NCBI GenBank assembly: GCA_021815305.1
Contig: JAKAHC010000005.1
Coordinates: 62,001 to 126,000, forward strand
Length of the DNA stretch: 64,000 bases
DNA from: Deltaproteobacteria bacterium
Lineage (GTDB): Bacteria; Desulfobacterota; Deferrimicrobia; Deferrimicrobiales; Deferrimicrobiaceae
Direction: 5' to 3'
The position numbers and the translations under genes were made by a program. The notes below the pieces were generated by a model. It saw only the letters and a program-made list of their open reading frames with translations. It ran no database searches and was not told the DNA's origin. The number at the start of each line of letters is the position of its first letter. Positions within the stretch are counted from its first letter, which is position 1. Shown in pieces: positions 25,937 through 39,804 of this stretch.

Positions 25937-26745
25937 CCCGCGGTCCTCCATTCCGGCGGCAGCAGCCTGGCCGCTTCCGCATCGGCCAGGAACAGCGCCG
26001 ATCCCCTGCGCGGCGCGACCAGCGAGGCGGGAAGGGCGGGGGACCGCAGGGCGGGATCCCGTGCCGCCGCGATCACGTCGTGCAGCACCCGGGCCTTCCC
26101 TCCTCCCTGGACGAGGAACACGATGCGGGAGGCGGCGTTCAGCAGGGAGAGCGTCATCGTCACCCGGGAGACGGGAGGGTCGCCCCCCGTCGACGTGCCG
26201 ACCAGCTCCCGTGCGGAAGACAATGCTCCGCTCCCCGGGAAAAGGGAGGCGGTGTGGCCGTCCTTCCCGACCCCGAGCACCACGGCGTCGAACCGCGGAA
26301 TCCCCCCGGGGGCGTCGGGAAACGCCCTCCTGAGCACCGCCTCGTACTCCCTCGCCGCCTCGTCCGGACCGGGAAGGGCGGTGTCGACGCCCCGGAAACC
26401 CTCTTCCGGCACCGGCGCGCGGGAGAGGAGCGTCTCCTCGATCATCCTCCGGTTGCTGCGCGGGTCGCCGGGCGGAACGAACCGCTCGTCCACCTGCCAG
26501 AAGCGGACTCTCCCCCAGGGGAAGCGCGCGCGGTACGGATCCGCCGCGAGTGTCCCGTAGGCCCGGCGGGGCGTCTCCCCGCCGGAAAGGGCGATGTGCA
26601 CCGTCCTGCCCTCCGGCATCTCTTTCGCGATCCCCCACAGCCGGCCCGCCGCCGCGCGGGCAAGCTCCCCGGGAGAGGAGAGGACGAAGACGCGCACGGG
26701 GTCGCCTTCGCCCCGGGAGCCGCTCCCCTTCACGGCGTGCGCCAT
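25933..26745 (-). CDS. pgl: 6-phosphogluconolactonase (DevB type)
   Basis: A 270-residue NagB-superfamily hydrolase converting 6-phosphoglucono-lactone to 6-phosphogluconate. Conserved segments are ALSGGETPRRAYGTL, WQVDERFVPPGDPRSN and GVGKDGHTASLFPG, whose His is catalytic in the family. The ATG 26745 lies 16 bases inside the zwf 3' end with a GGGAGA-like site; a GTG at 26697 is a possible alternative without a good ribosome site. It follows zwf and precedes glk with overlaps at both ends. Confidence 0.9.
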   Translation of the reverse strand: MAHAVKGSGSRGEGDPVRVFVLSSPGELARAAAGRLWGIAKEMPEGRTVHIALSGGETPRRAYGTLAADPYRARFPWGRVRFWQVDERFVPPGDPRSNRRMIEETLLSRAPVPEEGFRGVDTALPGPDEAAREYEAVLRRAFPDAPGGIPRFDAVVLGVGKDGHTASLFPGSGALSSARELVGTSTGGDPPVSRVTMTLSLLNAASRIVFLVQGGGKARVLHDVIAAARDPALRSPALPASLVAPRRGSALFLADAEAARLLPPEWRTAG

Positions 26746-28280
26746 GCCCGCTTCTCCCGCGCGAGGAGGGCGTCCGCCTCCGCGGGTCCCCAGGATCCCG
26801 CGGGATAGAAGTAGAGGTCCCGGCCGGGGTTCTCCTTCCACCTTGCCAGGAACGGATCGAGGAGGGACCACGACACCTCGACGATGTCCTCCCGCGGGAA
26901 GAGGGTGGCGTCTCCCAGCATGGCATCGAGCAGGAGTCTCCCGTACGCGGGCTGGCTCTTCGCGCCGAAGGACTGCTCGTAAGAAAAGCGGAACCGCACC
27001 GGCTGGACGCGGATCGAAGGGCCGGGAAACTTCGCATCGAACTGCAGGAAGATCCCCTCGTCGGGCTGGATGTTGAGCGCCAGCAGGTTCGATCCCGGCT
27101 GCCCGCACGCCGAATGCTCGAAGAGCCTGTACGGGGCGGGGCGGAAGAAGATGGCGATCTCGGAGGTCCTCCCCGCGAGCCGTTTCCCGGACCGCAGGTA
27201 GAACGGGACGCCTCCCCACCTCCAGTTGTCGATGGTGAAGCGCGCCGCCACGTACGTCTCCGTCAGCGACCCGGGGGCGACGTTCTTCTCCTTGCGGTAG
27301 GGTTCGACCGCATGCCCCCGGATCGTTCCCGCCGTGTATTGTCCGCGGACGCAGGCCTCCCCCGCGCGTTCCGAAGGGATGGGCTCGATGGACCGCAGCA
27401 GCTTCAGCTTCTCGTCGCGCACGTCGTCGGCCGACAGCGAGATCGGCGGCTCCATCCCGACGACCGCCAGGAGCTGTAAAAGGTGGTTCTGGAGCATGTC
27501 GCGCACCGCACCCGCCCCGTCGTAGTAATCGCCGCGGCTCCCGACGCCGATGTCTTCCGCCGCCGTAATCTGGACGTGATCGATGTAGTTCCGGTTCCAG
27601 AGGGGCTCGAAGATCCCGTTGCCGAACCGGAACACGAGCAGGTTCTGGACCGTCTCCTTCCCGAGGTAATGGTCGATGCGGAAGACCTGCGCCTCGCGGA
27701 AAACCGACGACACGCCGGCGGAAAGGGCCTTTGCGCTCTCGAGGTCGTTTCCGAACGGCTTTTCGATGACCACGCGCCGGAACCCGGGCAACTTCTCCGA
27801 CGGACCGGAGAGGCCGGATTCGCCGATCCCGAGGACGGCGGCCCCGTAATGCTTCGGAGCGAGGGCCAGGTAGAAGAGGAGGTTCCCGGGAATCCCCCGC
27901 TCCGCGCAAAGCGCGCGCAGGCGGCCCCGCAGGGCAGGGTAGCCTTCCCTGTCCAGAACGTCGCCCGGATGGTAGAAGAGCCGCGGGGCGAAGGATTCCC
28001 ACGCCGCCGGGTCGAACGCCGCCCCGAGCTCCGCCCGCGCCTCCTCCGCGAGGCGGGCGCGGAACACGTCGTCGGTGTAAGGAGTGCGCGATACGCCCAG
28101 CACGGAGAATCCTTCGGGGAGGAGCTTCTCCCGCTGAAGCGCGAACAGGGCGGGGACGAGCTTGCGCCGGGTCAGGTCCCCCGAGGCGCCGAAGATCACC
28201 AGGAGGCAGGGATCGGGAACGGCAACGGACATCTCCGTGGACACCCCCGCGACGGATTCGGCTTCCGGCGACACGCCCAT
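26730..28280 (-). CDS. zwf: Glucose-6-phosphate 1-dehydrogenase
   Basis: A 516-residue enzyme oxidising glucose-6-phosphate to the lactone with NADP+ or NAD+. The Rossmann motif FGASGDLTRRKL is at residues about 30-41. The catalytic signature RIDHYLGKE follows near residue 200, and VIEKPFG and NRNYIDHVQ are in place. ATG 28280 has an AGGAGGG ribosome site. It sits 31 bases after the tal stop in the pentose-phosphate operon. No 6-phosphogluconate dehydrogenase gene is in the operon, so 6-phosphogluconate may feed an enzyme encoded elsewhere, either gnd or the Entner-Doudoroff edd/eda pair. Confidence 0.95.
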   Translation of the reverse strand: MGVSPEAESVAGVSTEMSVAVPDPCLLVIFGASGDLTRRKLVPALFALQREKLLPEGFSVLGVSRTPYTDDVFRARLAEEARAELGAAFDPAAWESFAPRLFYHPGDVLDREGYPALRGRLRALCAERGIPGNLLFYLALAPKHYGAAVLGIGESGLSGPSEKLPGFRRVVIEKPFGNDLESAKALSAGVSSVFREAQVFRIDHYLGKETVQNLLVFRFGNGIFEPLWNRNYIDHVQITAAEDIGVGSRGDYYDGAGAVRDMLQNHLLQLLAVVGMEPPISLSADDVRDEKLKLLRSIEPIPSERAGEACVRGQYTAGTIRGHAVEPYRKEKNVAPGSLTETYVAARFTIDNWRWGGVPFYLRSGKRLAGRTSEIAIFFRPAPYRLFEHSACGQPGSNLLALNIQPDEGIFLQFDAKFPGPSIRVQPVRFRFSYEQSFGAKSQPAYGRLLLDAMLGDATLFPREDIVEVSWSLLDPFLARWKENPGRDLYFYPAGSWGPAEADALLAREKRAWRTP

Positions 28281-28311
28281 GGCGGCCCTCCTGGTCCCTG
28301 AAAGCGGGCGC

Positions 28312-29451
28312 CTACTTTCCCGCGCCGGCGCCCCGCAGCCGTCCCTCGACGGCAGAAAGGAGTTTCCGGTAGGAATCGAGGAAGCTTTTCACCCCCTCCG
28401 CCTCGAGGCGCTCGCAGACTTCCTCGATCCCGGTCTCCATCAACGCGTAGTCGTCCAGGACCGCACGGGCGGCGTCCGCGCCGCCCTTCATCGCGTCCGC
28501 CACGACACCGTGGTCCCGAAAGGCGTCCATCGTCTGCGGGGGCATCGTGTTGACGGTGTCCCTTCCGATCAGTTCCTCGACGTATTTCACGTCCCGGTAT
28601 TTCGGGTCCTTCGTCCCCGTGCTCGCCCACAGGGGGCGCTGCTTCCGCGCGCCGAGATCCTCGAGATGCCTCCAACGCTCCCGGGAGAAGATCCGGAGGA
28701 ACTCCGCGTAGGCGACCCGCGCGTTGGCAACCGCCACCTTGCCGAGGAGGGACAGGGCGGTCTGCGCCTTGGGGGAGCCCGGCCACCGTTCCACCGCGGA
28801 GAGAAGAAGGGCGTCCACCGCGGTGTCGACCCGCGAGACGAAGAACGACGCGACGGAGGCGACGGCCCGCGGGTCGCCGCCGCGCGAAAGAAGCCGCTCC
28901 AGGCCGCGGAGATACGCCTCGGCGACCTCCCCGTACCGCTTCACGGAGAAGATCAGCGTCACGTTCACCGGGACTCCGGAGGCGATCGTCGCCTCCACCG
29001 CGGGCAGCCCCTCGCGCGTGCCGGGGATCTTGATCATCACGTTGGGCCGGCCCACGGCGTCGTAGAGCTCCCGCGCCCGGGAGACCGTCCCTTCCGTATC
29101 GTGCGCCAGGTCCGGATCCACCTCGAGCGACACGTAGCCGTCGTCTCCCGCCGTCGCGTCGTACACGGGCCGCAGCACGTCCGCGGCGGCGCGGATGTCG
29201 TCCGTCACGATCCGCTTGTACGCCTCGAGCGGCGGGATTCCGGCCCGCGCCAGCGCGCCGATCTGCTCGTCGTAGTCGCGCCCGGAGGAAACCGCCTTCT
29301 CGAAGATCGTCGGGTTGGAGGTCACTCCCCTGATGCCGTCCTCCGCGATCCTCCGGGCGAGTTCGCCGGACGAAATCATCCCCCGGTGGATGTAGTCGAG
29401 CCAGGGGCTCTGCCCCGCATCTCCCAGCGAGATCAGCGGGTTCTTCTTCAT
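28312..29451 (-). CDS. tal: Transaldolase (long, ~380-residue type)
   Basis: A 379-residue class I aldolase-like enzyme exchanging dihydroxyacetone units between sugar phosphates. The substrate pocket begins with [13 protein letters not shown] and the Schiff-base lysine is in [10 protein letters not shown]. Further landmarks are VNVTLIFS and [12 protein letters not shown]. The length corresponds to the long transaldolase subfamily of cyanobacteria, actinobacteria and deltaproteobacteria, not the 220-residue MipB type. The ATG overlaps the tkt stop by four bases. Confidence 0.94.
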   Translation of the reverse strand: MKKNPLISLGDAGQSPWLDYIHRGMISSGELARRIAEDGIRGVTSNPTIFEKAVSSGRDYDEQIGALARAGIPPLEAYKRIVTDDIRAAADVLRPVYDATAGDDGYVSLEVDPDLAHDTEGTVSRARELYDAVGRPNVMIKIPGTREGLPAVEATIASGVPVNVTLIFSVKRYGEVAEAYLRGLERLLSRGGDPRAVASVASFFVSRVDTAVDALLLSAVERWPGSPKAQTALSLLGKVAVANARVAYAEFLRIFSRERWRHLEDLGARKQRPLWASTGTKDPKYRDVKYVEELIGRDTVNTMPPQTMDAFRDHGVVADAMKGGADAARAVLDDYALMETGIEEVCERLEAEGVKSFLDSYRKLLSAVEGRLRGAGAGK

Positions 29452-31490
29452 GATCCTTGCCCTCCCTTCACCACATCCAGAACGGACTTCGCCCGGTCGC
29501 GCACCGCCTCCGGAGTGATCCCGAGCTCGCGGAAGATCCGTTCGGCGGGCGCCGACGCGCCGAAGCGATCGATGCCGATCGAGGCCCCCCGCCTTCCCGC
29601 GTACCGCTCCCACCCGAAGGTGGAGCCCGCCTCCACGGAAACGCGGGCGGCGACTTGGGGCGGCAGAACCGACTCCCGGTACGCCGCATCCTGCTCCTCG
29701 AACCGCTCCCAGCACGGCATGCTCACCACCCGGGCGGCGACGCCCTCGCCGGCCAGAAGCTCTTTCGCCGCCAGCGCCACGGCCACCTCGGACCCCGACG
29801 CGAGCAGGAGCACATCCGGCGCGCCGCCGGGAGCTTCGGAAAGAACGTAGGCGCCCCGGAAGACGCCGCCGTCGCGGAAGACCCGTTCCGGCGGCAGGAC
29901 CGGGATCTTCTGCCGCGTCAGGACGATGGCGGTCGGCCCCTCCGTCCGCTCCAGCGCCATGCGCCACGCGGCCGCCGTCTCGTTCGCATCGGCAGGCCGA
30001 ACCACGTGGAGGTTCGGCATCGCACGCAACGACGCCAGGTGCTCCACGGGCTGATGCGTCGGCCCGTCCTCCCCCAACCCCACGGAGTCGTGCGTCAGCA
30101 CGTATACCACGCGGCACCGCATCAACGCGGCCAGCCGCATCGAAGGACGCATGTAGTCCGTGAAGATGAAGAAGGTGGCGCCGTACGGGATCACCCCGCC
30201 GTGGCGGGCCATCCCGTTGAGGACCGCCCCCATCCCGTGCTCCCGCACGCCGAAGTGGAAGTTCCTTCCGCCCGGCGGCGCATCGGGCAGAAACTCCCCT
30301 CCGGAGCCGATGTGCGTTTCCGTCGAGGGGGCGAGGTCCGCCGAGCCCCCCGCCAGCTCCGGTATCTTCGCCGCGATCGCGTTCAACACCTTATGGGATG
30401 CGCTCCGTGTGGCCGCCGCACCGGCTTCGGGCGAAAAGGTCGGGATCGCCTCCGCCCACCCCTCCGGCAGATCCCCCCACATCCTCCGCTCCCACTCCAT
30501 CGCGAGATCCGGATACTTCCCGGCGTACTCCGCAAAGGCGAGCCGCCACTCCCTCTCCAGCCGCTCCCCGCGGGGGAGCGCCTCGCGGAAGTGGGCCAGC
30601 ACGTCGTCGGGAACGAGGAAGCCGGGGGATGCGGGCCACCCGAGCCGCTCCTTCGCCAGGGCGACCTCCGCCTCCCCCAGCGGGGAGCCGTGGGCGTCGG
30701 CCGTGTTCTGCTTGTTCGGGCTGCCGTACCCGATGGCGGTCCGCACGACCACCAGCGTAGGGCGCTCCTTTTGCGCGAACGCCGCTTCGATCGCCGCCGA
30801 CATCCCCTCCAGGTCGGTGTTCCCGTTCCGGACCGTCAGCACGTCCCAGCCGTAGGCGCGGAACCGCGCCGCGGTGTCGTCGCGGAAGGCGAGGTCCGTG
30901 GACCCTTCGATGGTGATCCGGTTGTCGTCGTAGAAAGCCGTGAGGTTTCCGAGCCGGTGGAATCCCGCGAGCGAGGCCGCCTCCGCGGCGACCCCCTCCA
31001 TCAGGTCGCCGTCGGAGCAGAGCGCCACTACCCGGTGCGCGACGACCTCGTGCCCCGGGCGGTTGAAACGCTGCGCGAGGAGCCTCGAAGCCATCGCCAT
31101 CCCGACGGCGTTCCCCAGCCCCTGCCCCAATGGCCCCGTCGTCACCTCCACGCCGGGGGTGTGCCCGGCCTCGGGGTGGCCTGGGGTCCTGCTCCCCCAC
31201 TGGCGGAATTGCCTCAGGTCCTCGAGCGACACCTCGAACCCCGTAAGATGGAGCAGGGCGTAGAGAAGCATGGAGGCGTGTCCGCAGGAAAGGACGAACC
31301 GGTCGCGCCCGGGCCAGTCCGGGTTCGCGGGGTTGTACCGCAGGTACCTCGTCCACAACAGGTAGGAAAGCGGCGCCAGCCCCATCGGCGTGCCGGGGTG
31401 TCCCGACTTCGCCTTCTGCACCGCATCGACCGCAAGAAACCGGATGGTGTTGATGGCGCGAAGTTCCAGACCGTCGTTTTCCACGGTCAC
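29448..31490 (-). CDS. tkt: Transketolase
   Basis: A 680-residue thiamine-diphosphate enzyme of the non-oxidative pentose phosphate pathway. It has [11 protein letters not shown] near the N-terminus, the TPP motif [14 protein letters not shown], the catalytic-domain loop [20 protein letters not shown] (given here as [15 protein letters not shown]) and [14 protein letters not shown]. The GTG start (31488-31490) is preceded by AAGGGGGGA. It is the first gene of the five-gene sugar operon. The 222-bp gap upstream holds no promoter I could define with both boxes. Confidence 0.95.
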   Translation of the reverse strand: MTVENDGLELRAINTIRFLAVDAVQKAKSGHPGTPMGLAPLSYLLWTRYLRYNPANPDWPGRDRFVLSCGHASMLLYALLHLTGFEVSLEDLRQFRQWGSRTPGHPEAGHTPGVEVTTGPLGQGLGNAVGMAMASRLLAQRFNRPGHEVVAHRVVALCSDGDLMEGVAAEAASLAGFHRLGNLTAFYDDNRITIEGSTDLAFRDDTAARFRAYGWDVLTVRNGNTDLEGMSAAIEAAFAQKERPTLVVVRTAIGYGSPNKQNTADAHGSPLGEAEVALAKERLGWPASPGFLVPDDVLAHFREALPRGERLEREWRLAFAEYAGKYPDLAMEWERRMWGDLPEGWAEAIPTFSPEAGAAATRSASHKVLNAIAAKIPELAGGSADLAPSTETHIGSGGEFLPDAPPGGRNFHFGVREHGMGAVLNGMARHGGVIPYGATFFIFTDYMRPSMRLAALMRCRVVYVLTHDSVGLGEDGPTHQPVEHLASLRAMPNLHVVRPADANETAAAWRMALERTEGPTAIVLTRQKIPVLPPERVFRDGGVFRGAYVLSEAPGGAPDVLLLASGSEVAVALAAKELLAGEGVAARVVSMPCWERFEEQDAAYRESVLPPQVAARVSVEAGSTFGWERYAGRRGASIGIDRFGASAPAERIFRELGITPEAVRDRAKSVLDVVKGGQGS

Positions 31491-31713
31491 TCCCCCCTTT
31501 CGGCATGGCGGAATGCGGGTTCCGCCCGTCCGCGCGCGATCCGGTCCGGAGCCCGCCTCGATATGGATGGTTCCCGGGATTTCGGGGGTTCATCTTATCA
31601 TCCCGCCGGTGTTTTGGGATCGGAAGCCGCGGAACGGCGGAGACTCCCGTCGCGCGCGGGTCCTGCCGGGGGGAGAATCCCCGGTGGCCAATCCGGGCAC
31701 CTCCCCGGTTTTC

Positions 31714-32322
31714 CTATCCCCGGTAATGGAGAAGGAGGATCTTCACCCCGATGGCGATGAGGATCACCCCCCCGGCAAGTTCCATCCGCCTCCCGAAAAC
31801 GTTGCCGAGGCGCTTCCCCAGGTGCAGCCCCGCCGCGGTGAAGACGCTCGCCACGATCCCGATGACGACGCCGGGGTAGACGATCCCCTTGTCGCCGAGC
31901 ACCCCGAGCCCCACGCCCACCGCGAACGCGTCGATGCTCGTCGCCACGGAAAGGACGACAAGGGAAACCCCCCGCGTCGGGTCCTTCCCTCCGCTCTTCC
32001 CTACCCCGTCGCGGAAGCTCTCGAACACCATCTTCCCCCCGACGAACGAGAGCAGGGAAAAGGCGATCCACCGGTCGTAGCTCTCGATCCACGGCCCCGC
32101 CGCCCTCCCCGCAAGGTATCCGATGACCGGCATCAGGAACTGGAAGAGGCCGAAATGGAAGGCGAGGCGGAACGTCTGGCGGGCGGACACCGTCCCGAGA
32201 ACGATCCCCGCGGCGATCGACACGGCGAGGGCGTCCATGGCCAACCCCACCGAGATGCCGAGAAGCGTGAGCGCGTCGATCGGTGACCTCCCGGGCGTGG
32301 TACCATTCCGAGTATCATCCAA
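31714..32322 (-). CDS. mntP: Manganese efflux pump MntP
   Basis: A protein of up to 202 residues with six predicted membrane helices in two repeats, each holding the acidic motif of the MntP family: [13 protein letters not shown] in the first and [12 protein letters not shown] in the second. The family exports Mn2+ from the cytoplasm. The annotated start is TTG 32320-32322, which has no ribosome site. A GGGAGG sequence lies inside the frame (32287-32292), six bases before an ATC codon (32278-32280). That ATC aligns with residue 1 of E. coli MntP. The true start may therefore be this ATC or a GTG further in. Divergent from aconitase. Confidence 0.82.
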   Translation of the reverse strand: MDDTRNGTTPGRSPIDALTLLGISVGLAMDALAVSIAAGIVLGTVSARQTFRLAFHFGLFQFLMPVIGYLAGRAAGPWIESYDRWIAFSLLSFVGGKMVFESFRDGVGKSGGKDPTRGVSLVVLSVATSIDAFAVGVGLGVLGDKGIVYPGVVIGIVASVFTAAGLHLGKRLGNVFGRRMELAGGVILIAIGVKILLLHYRG

Positions 32323-32342
32323 GATACCGCGCGGGAGGTCAC
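32283..32342. repeat. Inverted repeat holding both Shine-Dalgarno sites of the mntP/acnA divergon
   Basis: GTGACCTCCCG (32283-32293) and its exact inverse CGGGAGGTCAC (32332-32342) flank a 38-bp spacer that contains TATCAT (32313-32318), a candidate -10 for acnA. Each arm supplies a GGGAGG ribosome site, one for each divergent gene. This partly explains the symmetry, but the match extends to 11 bases. Confidence 0.6.
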
Positions 32343-32348
32343 GGCGCC

Positions 32349-35123
<2,775 letters not shown>

Positions 35124-35139
35124 ACCGTCGGGTGGTTCC

Positions 35140-36306
35140 TCAGGAAAGATAGCTTCGGAAATCCGCAACGATTTCCTGTAATTTTCCATCGTTGTTGTAG
35201 ACGATCCCGGCGGAGTATTGATAGTCGCTTTTCATTCGACCGCAGACCGCCCGCATCCACGCCGTGTGCATCGTCGAGGAGAGTACGCCGAGATGAAAAA
35301 GCGTGGCCTCTTGAATCGTCAAGAGACTGCCACTTGCAATCCATGATGGATCAAGATGGCACATCGGGATATAGCGGAGACAGGGGGCGTCCCCTTTTCC
35401 GGAGCCGTACACGATGTTGGGAGAGGTCCGAAGCGGGAGGCGGTGGTAGTAGCTCCCGAACTCTTCGGATATGCGCAGGTTCATCTGGTGATCGGTCATC
35501 CAGAGGGCGACCTGCGCGATCCGGGCGGGAAACTCCTCGATCTCGATCCCGTGGAACCGGTCCACGTCGAGCCAAACGACGGTGGAGACGTCGAGGACCC
35601 TGCTCCCGTTGGCGGCGGTTCCGCTTGACCCGCTCGAACTCGGCGCGCAGGGCATCGAGGAACAGCGGCCGGATGAGCTTCAGGATGTTCTCTTCCCTCG
35701 TGTAGTGCGCCCCGAGGTTGCGGCGGACCGCCGGATCCATGACCGACTGGAAGAGGGAACCGAAGATCGCAGGGCTGATCCGGCTCCAGTCGAGGCCGCA
35801 GCGGTCCAGAAGCGCCTGGCGCATGCCTGCGTCGAAGGCGGCCGGCGGAAGGGGCTCTTCGAAGAGGCGCCCGTTCACGTAGGAAAAGGCGGCGATGTCC
35901 TCGTCGAGGGTCGTGAGTCGGCCGTCGTCCGGCGTGTTCAGGACATGGAAGAGCGTCGTCAGGCGGTCCCCCAGGTCGGAACCGTCCTCCGAAGTTTTCC
36001 GCTCGATGAATTCCCGGAACTGCTGCTTCTCGAAGATCCCCGTGTCTTCCGCGAACAGGCAGAACAGGAGCGGGATTTTTGCTCGACAAGGAGGATCCCC
36101 TTCCACAGGAGATCGATATACCCGTCTTTCCCGTCGATCCTTTTCACCTTCGTTTCGAAGGACGCGACGCGGCGGCGGGTAATTCCGAAGACATCGAAGA
36201 ATCCGTCGCAGAAGGACTTCCCTTCGGCATCCTCGGAAGACTCGTCCGCCCACTCCCTCGAAAACGTCAGGGCACGGGACCGGATTTCGTTCCAACTCAG
36301 CGGCAT
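35140..36306 (-). pseudogene. Decayed MmeI-type (type IIL) restriction-methylation gene
   Basis: Collinear fragments of an MmeI-family fused nuclease/methyltransferase lie in two frames. Fragment 1 (36306 to about 36072) carries the N-terminal domain (PLSWNEIRSRALTFSREWAD, then DGYIDLLWKGILLVEQKS). Fragment 2 (about 36085 to 35610, shifted frame) begins FCLFAEDTGIFEKQQF and continues through the helical spacer to SLFQSVMDPAVRRNLGAHYT. Fragment 3 (about 35620-35140, back in the first frame) has GIEIEEFPARIAQVALW and the target-recognition end STMHTAWMRAVCGRMKSDYQYS. Methylase motif I (DPACGxGNF) and the NPPY/F motif are missing, so large internal deletions occurred. About 390 codons remain of some 900. 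It cannot be functional. Confidence 0.82.
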
Positions 36307-36523
36307 CGGAGGACGTCGCCGTCGTTTCGGAAGGATGTCGCCATCGGCCCCATTGTCATACGCCTTGACCTCCCGGGCAATGGCCGAATGCGATGCAATG
36401 GGCCTGCCGCGGAAACAGGGCGGCTCAGGCATGGGGACGGAGGCGACAGGAGAGTTGACGGATCCCCGGGCAAACGATCCTGCCGGCGGCAGACACGCTG
36501 TGCGCAGGGGACGAATCGGTCGG

Positions 36524-37153
36524 TCAGAGCGTCGAGACGGGGTCGGCGATCTCGAAGCCGCGTTTCCGGAGCGCCCGTCGCACCGCGGGCCCGTCGATCG
36601 TATCGACCCGCAGGTGGGCGTTCAACGCGCCGATCTCCCCCTGGGGGGCGATGATGCAGCTGCGGATCCTGATCCCCATCTCCCCGAAGATCCGGATCAA
36701 CTCCTCGAAGCGGGACAGGCTGCGGGGAAACGCGACGTCCACGCAGAAGCAGACCTCGTCGACGTCGAGAATGTCGACGAAGGCGTTCAGCAGGTCCATT
36801 TTCGTGAGGATGCCGACGAGCCGGTCGCCTTCGAGCACCGGAAGCGCTCCGAATTTCCTTTGGGAGATGATGAGGAGCGCGTCCTCCAGGGAGTCCTCGG
36901 GGGTGAGGGACCACACCTGGGTGCGCATGATCTCGCGGACCGGGCGGCTTCCCCCGGCGGCCTCCCCGCCCTCGCCGGACTCCAGGGAAGCGTTGCGCAG
37001 GTCGGTGTCGGAGAGGATCCCCACCAGGCGCTCTCCCTCCACCACCGGGAGATGGTTGAACCGGTGCTCCCGCATGGTCCTCGCCGCGACCGACAGCGGG
37101 TCGTCCGGGGACACCGTCTTCGGGTTCCGGGTCATCCGCTTCCCGACGAACAT
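36524..37153 (-). CDS. Two-CBS-domain protein with C-terminal ACT-like domain (AcuB-like)
   Basis: A 209-residue soluble protein. Two CBS units are visible (residues about 1-60, MTRNPKTVSPDDPLSVAART...HLPVVEG, and about 75-130, VWSLTPEDSLEDAL...ALPVLEG). An ACT-like tail follows (about 145-209). CBS pairs bind adenine nucleotides and ACT domains bind amino acids, so this is a likely small-molecule-sensing regulator, similar in layout to AcuB. ATG 37153 has GGGAGGG eight bases upstream. It lies 150 bases downstream of gdhA on the same strand, which would suit nitrogen or energy sensing. That link is inference. Confidence 0.8.
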   Translation of the reverse strand: MFVGKRMTRNPKTVSPDDPLSVAARTMREHRFNHLPVVEGERLVGILSDTDLRNASLESGEGGEAAGGSRPVREIMRTQVWSLTPEDSLEDALLIISQRKFGALPVLEGDRLVGILTKMDLLNAFVDILDVDEVCFCVDVAFPRSLSRFEELIRIFGEMGIRIRSCIIAPQGEIGALNAHLRVDTIDGPAVRRALRKRGFEIADPVSTL

Positions 37154-37303
37154 CTTCGGGGCCCTCCCGAAAACCAATGTACCGCATCGCCGGGGAGATG
37201 TCCAAGCGCCCCCGGCGCGAGGAATCGACGGCGGGGAACCGGCCGGAGGGCGGGGGGAGGGCGCCCCTCCCCCCGCCACGGGATGCGTCGCCCGCGCCTC
37301 GGG

Positions 37304-39804
<2,501 letters not shown>

